Assembly: GCA_009733715.1 (NCBI GenBank)
Contig: WMKJ01000090.1
Location: 1 to 52,659 of the forward strand
From: Herpomyces periplanetae
Lineage: Eukaryota; Ascomycota; Laboulbeniomycetes; Herpomycetales; Herpomycetaceae
Length of the DNA: 52,659 nucleotides
Direction of reading: 5' to 3'
Part shown: one piece after another, positions 10,225 through 21,108 of the stretch
Layout of the letters: each line of letters starts with the position of its first letter
Numbering within the stretch: position 1 is the first letter of the stretch
The notes under the pieces: model-generated
The model's input: the letters and a program-made list of their open reading frames with translations, nothing else
Database searches by the model: none
Told to the model about the DNA's origin: nothing
Made by a program: the position numbers and the translations under genes

Positions 10225-13200
10225 TTATGATGAGCCAGATGTATATATTCCCTTTGACGATGTCTGCTGTTTATCACTCGCATTTGAACAATCATTACGA
10301 TTGTGAACACCGTTAGTAGGTTCACTTGTATTAAACCCTCCACTACCATTATTATGATCATGAGAGTCCCGAACATCCTCGAATCCTGGCCTAACATTCG
10401 TACGCCCGGACAATTTAGTTGAACCGCCTCGACGGAGATGCGGTGGTGTATACTTTGCCGTGCTACGTGGTAATGCAGTAGCAGCATTGTGCAAATGTGA
10501 CTTTGCATTATCCGCCCCTGAACTGTCGTTGGCCATAGCGGCAGCAGTGGTTGTGGTGCTCGAGGTGTTAACGGATGTGTTGCTAGAATTAAGTTCACCG
10601 GCCTTTTTAGCCTGTTCACGAAGTCTCCAACTAGGAATTTGACATTCACCACTACCCCCATTATTTCTAGATTTAGGTATTAATGGTAATGGAGGGGCGG
10701 ATGTTCTAACTGAATTCTCCAATCCAGAGTTCGGAGCCGATCCTATACCGGCAGCACTAGCTCTGGATGTTTCCGGGGCTGCTTGCGCAGAAACGTTACG
10801 CACCATTGGATGAGATGCTGCAGCTGTCCGATTCTGCTGTTTACGAGCCAATACTTTGGCTTCGGCCTCTAACTCTCGCTGCCTTTGAATTGCAGCAGTC
10901 TCATCTAATTTCCTGTTTCATATAAATAAGGCATTCCAGCCAGTTCACCGTTAGCCAAACTTATCCCAGATACCTAATGCATTTAGAGTAGTATCCTCCC
11001 CCCCCTATACGATTCCCTGTATCAAAAGTAACGTAAAGTTAAAGTTTACTAACCTATTTAGTTCAATACGGGCAAGCTTTTCCTCTTCCAATTGCCGTCG
11101 CCTCTCGGCTTCTAAACGAGCTTTTTCTTCAGCTTCCTGGGCTTCCCTCTCTTCTTCTTCCTTTTTCCGTCTTTCTGCCTCTAGTTTTTCCTTTAGTTCT
11201 CTGGCTTTACGCTCTTTATTTTCACGTTTTCGCGCGAGAATCATGTTTTGTAATTCCCGTTCAGCTTCCCTACGGCGCCGTTCAAATTCGGCTCGGCGTT
11301 GTTGTTTAATCTCATTTCTAAACTTTTCAAAATACGGAACAACTCGACCTAATCTCTCTTTAAGTTGTAAATCCTCCTTAAACTTTCTATCGGCATTCTT
11401 GAGAGTACGTTCTTTCATATTCTCATAGAGCTCAAGGTCTGCTTCAAGCTGTTTTTTGTAATCATCTGCTAAATATTTTATCTCCTCCAGTCTATACGCA
11501 CGTTCCAAATGATCTAACCTCTTAGCCGTGGATCGAAGCTTCTCGGTGATATCATTTTTCTCTTTTTCCAATGCGCTTATCTTAATAGCACGAATATCAC
11601 TAAAACTAAGTCCTGCAATGTCGATTCGGGCCAGGTCGATGCCCTTTGTACCACGCTTTAGTTCATCAAGGGCCTTTTGTGCTTCAGCTTCTTGTATTTT
11701 CGCCTTCTCCGCTTGCTTACGCTTTAAATTTCTTTCATGCTGTTCTTTAGCAAGCCTCTCAGCTTCAGCTGCCATTTGCTCCTGTGCCCGGAGACGCTTT
11801 TGATCCGCTAAAGTTTTCTCACGCTGCGCCAATGCATCCGAAACTGCTGCTTTGTTACGCTCAATAATCTCACGCCGTGCCAGAGTTTCCGAATACTCCT
11901 GCCCGGCCCCAGCCTTTGAACGCTCCAGTGCTTCATTCTTAGCTGCAATAAGGCTTGCATTGAAAGATGGATCAACATATTGGCATGTAATGTGTAGGCA
12001 ACTGGCCAGGCGACGAAGTTGCGAACGAACTATTTCGGCTGGTGTGCTCTGCAATTTCTGCACTGAATGTTGCACTCTACCAAAGGTCATACCCGACGAG
12101 CCAGAATGGAGGGCCTTAGCGGAGGAAAACACATCAGTATCAAAGGTTAAAACACCAGCGGCGTGATCAATCCTAATAGCTAAATCACCCTTTTTACAAC
12201 CGTTCATGATGAACTTTTCAACATCGTTGCGGCTAATTTCAAAGGGCTCAGGAAATTGGGCGAGACCGTATACAAAGTCAAGGTCTACAGACTCATAAAC
12301 TTGGGAAAGTTGCTGAAACAATCGTGTAAGAATCACCTCTCGCAATGGTGCCACAAACTTTTCGGTTTCACTCTCAGCACCAATTTGAGTTAATATGGGG
12401 GCAATTTTTTTGCAAATTGATATGGGATGGAAGTCCACTTCAAGAATATTGTACAGTTCTCGAATTTCTGGGCGACAGAGATTAAGTAGTCCTTTGTTAA
12501 TTGCGCTATTAATTAAAACCGAGCGAGTGGGAGAGGTTGACATCCCTAAAAGGTTAATAAGGCGGGAATTTTTAGATTTGCGAGCTTCATCAACATCAAG
12601 CAGTGCACCTCGGGAGCGAGTAGTACTGATAACAGGAATAGCGAGGGCTGACAGGACGACGAAATTTGCGGCGCGGCTCAGATCGGCGTCACTGGGAGCT
12701 GAAGCATCGTAAGGAGCACCACTGGAATTAGATGCAGCAACGGACTGGCGTAACAGATTGTAGTAGCGAGACCAAGCAGCGGCACGGAACAGGTGATTTT
12801 CACTAACTAGGAAAATTTGTGAGAGTTTTTCAAAATAATTCAGCATCATGGAACTTTTGGCGGGGCGTTTGCTTAAATTGAGCAAATTATAAATATCTTC
12901 AACACTCCGAAAAGCTTCTTGCCAGAGTTCCAATTCGACGGCGACATTAAGCTGAAGAAAACGGGCATCAAGATGCCGTTGGAGGGTGTCGGGGTCGCCA
13001 ATGTTAATGGCGTGCGTGAGGGGGAACTTAGCAGCAGTTTGAAGATGATTACGCAACAAATCACACAAACGACGGAATTCTGTACGACGTTCATAACGAG
13101 AGCAGAATTGGAAAGCTTGGTATGCGGTCATTTGATACATCAACTCTAACTTGGAATTATTTTTCAAAATATCCAAAACGGTTCGATAGGTTTCCCATAG

Positions 13201-13831
13201 AAACTTTAACCAAGGGGTGACGATAGCCCTATCGGTTCTCTCGCGGGGTATTTTACCGGAAACGGTCGACAAGAGTATGGACTCAGGGGTTTCCAAAGCT
13301 TCAAGGTCATCGACACTGGACTCCCTGGCCTCTAGAGTAGATTGGGCTTCGTCGGCTTTGGCTTGAGCTTCGATGACTTTGCGTTCGGCGAGTTCGATGA
13401 ATTTTTTAAAAACCAACTAAAAGAGGTTAGAAGGGTAGGAAAAAACTATTGAAAAGAACAAGAGAAGCAGGGAAATTAGCATGGAAGACCAACCCCTATA
13501 GTAGCAACATTGGTATTGAGGGCAATATTCTTATATTGGAATAAGCCATCCTTTGCGTGTTTGCCTCTACGCTGTTCGACACAAAGCTCGACGAAGAGAA
13601 GCATGACAGGCTCGAGAGAGGCAATCGGCTGGTTGCGATTGCGCTTTGAGGAAACGTGTTCATGAAGGAGGGAGAGGGCGGCGGATGCTTGGTCTACGCC
13701 GATGAGCTCCTGGGCTCTCTGTAAAAGGAGGGGTGGATGGGTTAGAGAAGAGAATTTAAAAGGAAAATGTAGGAATGGTAACGAAGACGAACCTTGAGAA
13801 CGTTTTCAGGCCTAGTATATGCGGGAGCCAT
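10225..13831 (-). CDS. TIF32: Eukaryotic translation initiation factor 3 subunit A (eIF3a)
   Basis: There are four exons: 13831-13793, 13718-13494, 13416-11054 and 10912-10225. They give 1104 residues. Donors are GTTCGT, GTTGGT and GTTAGT, all GTT-type; acceptors are ACAG, TTAG and ACAG. Exon 1 encodes the family start [13 protein letters not shown]. Exon 2 contains [26 protein letters not shown]. Exon 3 carries the helical and PCI region ([16 protein letters not shown]; the PCI segment near residue 500 includes [20 protein letters not shown]), then a very long charged helix of Lys/Glu/Arg/Ala from about residue 640 to 880. Exon 4 adds a low-complexity C-terminus with [11 protein letters not shown]. 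eIF3a is the scaffold of eIF3 and binds the 40S subunit, eIF3b and eIF3c. Length and domain order are normal for fungi. Confidence 0.96.
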
Positions 13832-14800
13832 GCTGGGCGAAATGGATAAGACGATTGAAGGATAAAGAGAGAGAGATGTGAAGGGATATATAGAGAGAAT
13901 AAGCAGGAAGATGATGGAAAATATGAGGAAGTAACAGGAAAGAAAGGGGAATAAAAGCTTGGAACAAATTCTACAAATTGAGGCAAAGGGAAGGGCGGGG
14001 AAGGGGGAAAAAAGAAGGAAAAAGTTGGGGGAAAGAGAAGGGTGAAGTCAGAGGAAATTTGGTTAAGAGTAGAGCAGGATTGGGATGAAGAAAGTTGGAA
14101 AGGAGGGAGGGATGGAGAGTGAGGGTGAGTTAAGGGGTGAAGATGGAAGAGTGATTAAGAAAGCGAATGCTTAGGAAGGAGATTGCTTAATCCAAGAATG
14201 ACGAGTGGGGAGCAATCGAGACGCGTGAGCGCACACACGAAGGACGTGACTAAGGAAAACTTTTTAGTAGGTTGAATAGACTTGTAAGCAAAGGTAGATG
14301 AGATTGGGTAGCGAAAATTTTGGAAAATAACAGATATCAAGGTGTAAACGAATGAAGAATGGGGCATGTCAAAGAGGTGATTTAAATTCGATGAAAAAAA
14401 TATTGGAATGAAGAAAAAAAAGGGAAGATGATGAAGAATTTAGAGACGAGCAGTGTAACAACACGAAGAAGAAAATGGAGAGAATAAAATTGACGAGAAT
14501 GGAAATGAAAATAAGAGGAGAAAGCGGCTAAGTTTAAGCGGAAAATATACGAAAAGTGTAATCGAGGGAAAATGAAGCCGAACAAATTCCAACCAGAGGG
14601 GGTGAAAGGCTCGGTTTTATACGCGAGATGAAGTTGGTTGTGGCGAAATTGCCTTCAAGTTAACGATGGGTTACAATTTCCCGAGATTAGTAAGCTGATT
14701 GGTAATGAGAACGGAGATTTGGAAAGAAGTTAGGAGAACGCGAAGAGAGATTTGGGGGGTCGTGGCTAGGTTAGTGTGGCGAGAGGAGATGAAAAGAAGC
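13832..14800. promoter_or_regulatory. Upstream region of eIF3a, purine-rich on + (CT-rich on coding strand)
   Basis: From 13832 to about 14600 the + strand is dominated by G and A, so the eIF3a coding strand is CT-rich. This matches the pyrimidine-rich leaders seen before other genes here. Frames on the minus strand give only Phe/Ser/Leu/Pro low complexity and are not genes. Confidence 0.45.
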
Positions 14801-14803
14801 GAT

Positions 14804-14880
14804 GGGAGTGGGAGTGGGAGTGGGAGTAGGTGTAGGTGTAGGCGTAGGCGTAGGCGAGGGTGAGGGTGAAGGTGTGAGTG
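14804..14880. repeat. Degenerate GGNGTN hexamer array
   Basis: Four near-identical GGGAGT units are followed by variant units GGTGTA, GGCGTA, GGCGAG and GGTGAG over about 77 bp. A related array lies at 15388-15510. It is non-coding on present evidence. Confidence 0.7.
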
Positions 14881-17514
14881 CAGACACAGATGCAAATGCA
14901 AGCACAAGTGCAGCTGTAACGATTATATTTATGTGGAAAGCGTAGTAGTGATAGAAGGAAGTTTAATTGTAATCACAGTCACAGTTGCAGTTGAAACCGG
15001 TGCCGTAGTCACAGTAGACAAGTAAAAAATGAAGAAAGATTTTGCCGGCAGTTATCTCACCGGGTAATTAGACAAAAAGTGTTTATGCGAGTTTGAATGA
15101 TTTTGATCCAGTAGTCCGCACAATTCGTTAAGCCAATAGAATTCACTCCAATGTTCAAATACTCTGTCGAATGTTCCCGGATTCCTGTGTAAGATTCGCT
15201 CACCATCAAAACCTTCTGACATGTAAAATCAAATCCTGGTTACATAATCCCGGGGACAGCCGGTTTGCCGACGAGAATAGGAGGACGGGAAGCCGAAGTT
15301 GGGAGACGAGGTATCGGGGGGGAAGCCGGGAAGCCGGGAAGCCGGAAGCGTACGGCGAGGGCAATTGGGAGACAAAAGAGCCGAAATTGGTTTGTGTGGG
15401 CGTGGGCGTGAGCGTGGGCGCGGGCGCGGGTGGAGGTGTGGTGTGAATGTAGATACGGACGGCAGTGTCGGTGCGGGTGTAGGCGTAGTTACAGGCGTAA
15501 GCGCGGGACGAATCGTACCAGCACCAGCATCACTTATGTGCATTCCAAACCCTCCTTTGGCTAATGTCGTATATGTACCAGTCAACCCTCCCACTCCCAC
15601 TCCCGCGTATGCACCTCTACGTCACGTTACATGGATCATCTGATTACGGCGCTTCTTCCTCATGTTACTATGACGTTTAACGGGGTCTGGCTCCCTTCTC
15701 TACTCAAGCTAAATCAATCTTAGCATATCTCGGAATCGGTTGTCGCAGAATCTGCCAGGAATATCGCTTAGACTTTCACGCTTGCGCAAATCGCTGCTAC
15801 AATGAATACTTATTACCACAACTACTGAATCATCATTAATAAAACCGATCCGGTTAATTCGGAACAGTCAACATCTGTACATGATGATCTCCGTTCGCAC
15901 AATCTCACAGATAAGTCGACAACACTAACTTTTCCAGATCGCTATTCTTCCAAATTTAACTCATGCACGACTTGAAAGGGCTATTCTAAACTTCCAAGCT
16001 AAAAACTAGTCCCATGCACCATCAACACTTACCAAATTATCCCTTTTTACTTCATTATCTTCCACTACATGTCTCTCTGCAAAACATTTTCTTCAACTAA
16101 GCAGTGTAACGCTTTTAACTCCTTACCTAGATCCAACTATCTCTAATCTCTGGCCATTACCACCCCTCCACCCGATTCTCTTTGAACTAAATTTCTTCCC
16201 TCTTCCCACCGCCCTCCCCCCACGCCTCCCCGGGTCTCCCAGGCCTGCTTACATAATCATGTGGATTTAATGCTCGGAACAACTTTTCCATTTCCCTTTT
16301 TTTCTTCGCACTCTTACCCATTTACACGAACTTGTCGACATCTTGTTCTTGAAGTGTGCGTCGAATCTTACGGTTGTTCTAATATTTATATTTATTTTTT
16401 CATCATCTATTAAATTTTACTCACTCTAATCTTTTACCCTATTTAAACATTCATCTCACCCACCGTTGTTTCTTCTGCTAAACCATCTTTTCACTATTTG
16501 CTATAGATTAAATTTGTCTATTTTCTTGTGAATTTGCCTTGATATCTTCATTTTACCCTTGACTTATCATTATTACCTCTATCGTAGCTTTTGTAATCTT
16601 TAACTCTGTCTCACCGTTAATTTTCCCATCCTTTTCCTGCTAACTCGAGTTGATATCAGTGCAGTGTATCTGAAGTTGCAGTCATTCCATTCCTGCTGAG
16701 GTTACTCCCAAATCTACCCTACACTCCACCGTTCGTCTACTCAAACTATTACTTTCGAGTCATCTAATCACCTCATTTTCATTATTTGCTTCATCAAATT
16801 TTTGCATAGGCATACAAAGTGTTGTGAGCATAACTGCCAAAGCGGTTATCAATCATTCACCCATTCAATCAATCAATATTTTACCCTGCGCTCTTCACAG
16901 TCGTGCTAGTTGCCCTGCGTCTTCTCGTCCAAAATACGCTCAATTTATCATCGTGACGGACCTGTTCTGTTATACGTGCAAGGCAGAGTTAATCATATCA
17001 GCTCTAGCAAATGCAATAAACGGGGCAATCATCTATTACGGTAGGATAATATTCAGGTTACCCTCGGCCGTTTCTGTGTCACAGCACCCGCTTACCGTTT
17101 TTTCGTGGATCTTCCAACAACATCTGCTCTTCAAACTTTATCCACACGGACTCAAGTGGGCATGAAAAATATCTTCAATTTACTCACTATATTATTTGAA
17201 TAAACGGGACTCTTCATCTGTTTCGTAGTTTACCCGCGCGTCCAAACAACACCTGTTACAATTTAGTCATATTTGAACCTATTCCCGGCCTGCTTCATAT
17301 TCGTCTACCTTCCAACGGACCAAACCACCACCTACTCGCTTATAAGCATATCCACACCTACCTTTTCGTTTACACTTGCTAAACAGACAGTTCAAGTATT
17401 GGCGAATACATTTAAGGAATACTTAGGTCCTCCAGAGACCATTTTGTTATTGCATTAGCACCTTGTGCAACACTTATCATATATAGCTCGCTAGAGGTTT
17501 ACGCCATTACAGTC
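14881..17514. other. 2.6 kb gene-free stretch upstream of the G-gamma gene
   Basis: It begins with mixed simple sequence, then a GC-rich block (15240-15510, listed separately). From about 15650 to 17500 it is AT-rich and pyrimidine-biased on +, with long CT-rich runs (e.g. 16130-16240, 16400-16600). Frames at 15171-15643, 16824-17165 and 17273-17458 have no recognisable similarity, no ATG in good position, or low-complexity content. The whole may be a long promoter and 5' leader of the + gene at 17515. I see no other gene. Confidence 0.4.
15240..15510. repeat. GC-rich island with tandem GGAAGCCG and GGNGTN repeats
   Basis: Three exact tandem GGAAGCCG units lie at 15321-15344, inside GC-rich DNA with several CCGG sites. 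At about 15388-15510 there is a second GGGCGT/GGTGTA-type hexamer array. Translated frames give only Val/Gly or Pro/Thr low complexity, so I do not call a gene. Confidence 0.6.
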
Positions 17515-18233
17515 ATGTCAACACCATCTTCTAGGCGGAAAATGTCTGCAACTCAAGAGGGCAAAGCCCGTCGACCTAACATGGCAGAATTGAAACTGCG
17601 ACGATTAACTGAATTGAACGCTCGTTTACGCGAAGATCTTGAGCGAAAGCGAATCCCCGTATCTGAGGCTGCCAACGAGTGAGTGCACGTTCCCTTTTAG
17701 TTTTTTTCCCTACTCGATAATGAAATTTGTTAAATCCCCCGTCGGATTCATGCGTACGTGCGTATGTGCCTTGGTCCACTCAAGGCATGTGCAAGCTTGC
17801 ATCGGGCTTTCTTTGATGTCGTGTCGTTCTGTATCATTCATGGGATTATCTCTCACGCACGCACGCACCCACCCACCATCGTAGCGTTGTAAGGAGTTCA
17901 TGGTTAACCTGTTTACGCTTCATTTACAGTTTAATAAATTTCACGGAGAAGGAACCTAAGGATTTCATGGTTCCTGCAATTTGGGGGCCTGTAAGTTAGA
18001 TTTTGTTACTAATTTTCAAAGCGAACAAGTTATGTTACGCGGTGCGGAAGTGTACAGGCGTGTGTTACAATATGGTTGTATGATACCGCTGTGCGGCTTT
18101 GAAATTTCGTCTACGTGCAGTTGCAGTTTGAGGTATCCGGTTGACTAGATTGGCTGACAAGGGTGATTAGCTCGACAAACGGGACGATCCATACGCACCC
18201 CAACAGTCAAAGGGTTGTTGTATTATAATGTAG
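17515..18233 (+). CDS. Heterotrimeric G protein gamma subunit, prenylated (CCIIM)
   Basis: Three exons, 17515-17678, 17930-17990 and 18171-18233, give 95 residues. Introns are 251 bp (GTGAGT to TTTACAG) and 180 bp (GTAAGT to GATTAG). Residues 19-45 form the G-gamma helix: AELKLRRLTELNARLREDLE then RKRIPVSEAANDLINFTEKE. KDFMVPAIWGP follows, with DKRDDPYAP and a C-terminal CCIIM. This matches fungal Ste18/Git11-type subunits in every block, including the helix that pairs with G-beta, the NDLI segment, the WGP-x-D/E-DPY block, and the CAAX box with an adjacent palmitoylatable Cys. The mature protein would be farnesylated, cut after Cys, and held at the plasma membrane with G-beta for pheromone or nutrient signalling. 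No exon is long enough to stand out alone, and the frame closes exactly in phase, which strengthens the model. An alternative Met lies at residue 9. Confidence 0.92.
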
Positions 18234-19431
18234 TCATCGCACGCTTCAGGACTGTTGATTCATCCGGCTCACACAGCAGCAGTAGCGACAGCAACAGTGG
18301 AAAACGATGAATGAAAGTGCGGAGTTGCTAAGCTCGATCGTGCGTATCATTCGATTCATGGTGTACATTGAGTCAACTAGCTAAGTGGCAGCTATAGCTT
18401 GATGCGGTGCGGTGAACTGCCTTACACGTATGAAGGTTTAATTTTTGTCTGCTTGGGAGGAATACACACGTATTCGAGCTCGGGAGCGAACAGTCCAGCC
18501 GTGTACATCGTATTGACTAAATCTGGTGATAGTTGATACAACAGTTGCCACAGACTCTGGCTACCAGTAAGTTTTTCCCCGCAGTCCGGCTTTGCCGCCC
18601 ATATCAAACGATGGAGATTGGCTTGTTCACGTATCCGCGTGCAATGCATGAACCAGTATCGTAGTTTTAACATTACCTTGCCGCATTTGGCTTTTCTTCT
18701 CTGGTTTAACCTGCTGGACAGTGTGCAGGCCGGCGGGAGGTCGATATATTATGGGGTACCGAGTGTTTATGAGTGTAACATAGGACGATTACTGAGTTAT
18801 TTTAAATGGCCACTTGATCTCAAGCTGGCTGATTAATAAACTTGCGACTAAAATGCGTCTACGCGTGCATTATCGTGTACGTGATGTTGTTTGGTATACT
18901 AAACGCGCGTGTGTAATAACCGTCTGTACGGCGTAAATCAAGACTACGTTGGTATAAATGTTTGGGGTGGCTCGTTGCAGCCTTACTACGATAATGAGCC
19001 TCACGACATGAGTCTGTGCTTCACTGGTCAGCCTGCCATTAATAGTCCTTGCCCAGATAAGTGTGGAGAGCCGCAGCGACGGCAACTAACGTGTACGTAC
19101 GCTCTCCCCCGCCCACGTAACCGAACCAGCCCAAAGATGTGAGATCACAGTTAAACTCGGGGTTAGAATGTGTGCGCGCACGTACTCACTTTGGTCTACG
19201 TTAAGAGCACTGACTGGAGCCAGCCTAGATGTACATGGGAAAAGCTTTTATTCGTAGTTTGGCGTAAAACGCTGAGGTAAATAGTAGGGCAAAGTTGAGT
19301 AGATTGTAGCTACTATGCAACATTAAGTCGGTTACGCTTAAAGCGATGAAGTGTGTGTACGCTAACGAGCCATTGTGTAAGTGCATACGTACACCACGGA
19401 TATGAGATCTCGAATATTTTGTTCATCAAGT
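18234..19431. other. 1.2 kb convergent intergenic region
   Basis: This lies between the G-gamma stop (+) and the end of eL27 (-). Overlapping frames at 18422-18673 (-), 18618-18836 (+) and 18870-19142 (both strands) show no recognisable similarity and overlap each other, so I do not call them. No tRNA or repeat is seen. Confidence 0.4.
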
Positions 19432-20121
19432 TTAAAAGTCTACAGTTCACCGTACCCGCCCATTTGTATAATTAAAAAAATGGAGTGGGTTCGTAAACAC
19501 TAGATTAGCCGTTGTACACTAATATACTTGACACTTTTTCAAACGACAGGAGTGGCATGAGCGGGCGCGCGAGGCCGTTTGTGATATGAATTAAGGAAAT
19601 AGGTCCACACTTACGCAGAGGTGAGAAAAACCAGGGATTTTTACCGGTTTGGTATCGCTCTTCTAACACAGTTTTGGCAGATTTGCGAGCTTTACGGCGC
19701 AATTCGGGTTCCTTGAGTAATTCATTTGTAACGGTGGTCTTCAACGTTCCGAGGTCCATACTGTAGCGTGTAGGCATTAAATGATTATAATTGATAACCT
19801 TAACAAATACTTTGATACGCGATCGCTTAGTTTGTAAATTCTTGGACATCCGTCGGGTAATTTTTGCGGGGAATCGATCAATTCCCACGACGATAGCATG
19901 AGCGAATGGATGGGCTTTTGTGCCGGTTTCCTGAGTTTGCACGATGATAACCTGTGAAAAAATTAATACGTTATCACTTCCATGGTGAAAATAGCGCAGT
20001 GTGACATTGTCTAGAAGTGAGCCAGACTCGCTAATCGGTAGGTATTTACAATACTATACATTCGTACCTTTTTACCAGCAAAGCGCCCCCGCGTAACAAT
20101 GGCTACGCGACCATATTTCAT
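19432..20121 (-). CDS. RPL27: 60S ribosomal protein eL27
   Basis: Exon 1 at 20121-20068 encodes MKYGRVAIVTRGRFAGKK. Exon 2 at 19951-19615 starts VIIVQTQETGTKAHPFAHAI and runs through GIDRFPAKITRRMSKNL, FVKVINYNHLMPTRYSMD and EERYQTGKNPWFFSPL. The donors are GTACGA and GTAAGT. The blocks match eL27 throughout, including the KOW-like N-terminus and the near-invariant NYNHLMPTRY. The family ends in LRF. The exon 2 donor splits the codon after CTG-C, and the best in-phase acceptor I found is at 19440. It leaves an 8-nt last exon and the ending LHF, for 132 residues in total (family 136). This terminal exon is uncertain; the rest is firm. Its upstream region carries a GC-rich palindrome and the TGTGGCGGTG word. 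Confidence 0.93.
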
Positions 20122-21108
20122 AACTTTAGCGGTAAATTAGAGTTAGTCTGGAGTATATACGCGTACAGGACCATAGCGCACACTGAATATTTGGTTAAAT
20201 TAAAATTTGGATCCACGTACTCTTCATGATGACTAGTTGGGAGGATTAGAGTAAAAAACGGAAAAAAAAAGGTATATCCGTAACACCCCCGCCGGGCTGT
20301 TACAAACTGACAATAAACGTTAGTGGAATATACGCACTATTGTTGGAATTCACTGTTGAACTAAGGTGTGAGCAAACATACAAAATACGTACATTCTAAT
20401 AAGATAAATTTGGCGTAACCGCACTATCCGATGAACAAGAGTATTTTATTGAGTATACAGGGAAAATAATTTAGGAAAAAAAAAACTTTCCCACACGCTT
20501 AAACTTTCTCTCGTCTAACCGATTTGACTGTGGGCATGTTGGCCGAATCTCCGATGGATGACTAAGGACCGGTTTTGACTGCGCCACGGCGTGGCGGGGA
20601 CGTCACGTGGATCTGACGTGATGTGGCGGTGGTGGTTTAGAAAAGAGACGGAGGGGGAACGTGGGCGTTGGGGAAGAGGTGGAGAAGTTGGGGTGTAGAT
20701 GTGGGTTGGAAATGGGGAATTATTGGGCAGGATATGTATAGGGAAAAATATATTTATACGAGATAACCAGTGGTTTGACATGGAAAGATGAATTGAAGGT
20801 GGGGGAGGGGGAGAAATACTAGGATAGAGTGATTGGTTAAGAGCGTCTAGTTCATTTCTAACATAATATTCATATACATTTCAATGAATTAATCTACTCT
20901 AATTACCATGATAGAAGCTGAGTGGAAATCTAAATGAATTAATAAAATTTTCAGAACACTTGGAACAAATGGCAACTGGTATGACAATAACTTGTATACG
21001 GAAGGGGAGGGAAAACAAGTGTATAGACTGGAGCGGTATTAAGTAGACGAGGGAAATTTGAAACGGGAAGGGATGGGCGGGGGAATAAAATTAAGAAGAT
21101 TTTTAAAA
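20122..21108. promoter_or_regulatory. Upstream region of eL27
   Basis: This lies between eL27 (-) and the stop of the secreted-protein gene (-). It is AT-rich near the eL27 start, with CT-biased coding-strand sequence further up. At 20582-20631 there is a compact cluster: CGCCACG-G-CGTGGCG, GACGTCACGTGG, TGACGTGA and TGTGGCGGTG. The frame at 20515-20781 (-) is Pro/Ser/His low complexity and overlaps the cluster; I do not call it. Confidence 0.5.
20582..20631. promoter_or_regulatory. Palindrome and TGTGGCGGTG element upstream of eL27
   Basis: CGCCACG (20582-20588) and CGTGGCG (20590-20596) form a perfect inverted repeat around one G. GTCACGTGG follows, with the E-box CACGTG at 20604-20609, then TGACGTGA, then TGTGGCGGTG at 20622-20631. 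The cluster lies about 460-510 bp upstream of the eL27 ATG. A regulatory role is inferred from symmetry, density and repetition elsewhere in the window. Confidence 0.5.

Noticed and set aside
11243-12712. Plus-strand frames inside eIF3a (Ser/Arg/Cys-rich)
   Set aside because: They are antisense shadows of the long Lys/Glu/Arg helix and PCI region of eIF3a.
15171-15643. Three frames of 91 to 123 codons
   Set aside because: They are Val/Gly or Pro/Thr translations of GC-rich repeats.
18422-18836. Opposing frames of 83 and 72 codons
   Set aside because: They overlap each other on opposite strands, resemble no family I know, and have no splice partners.
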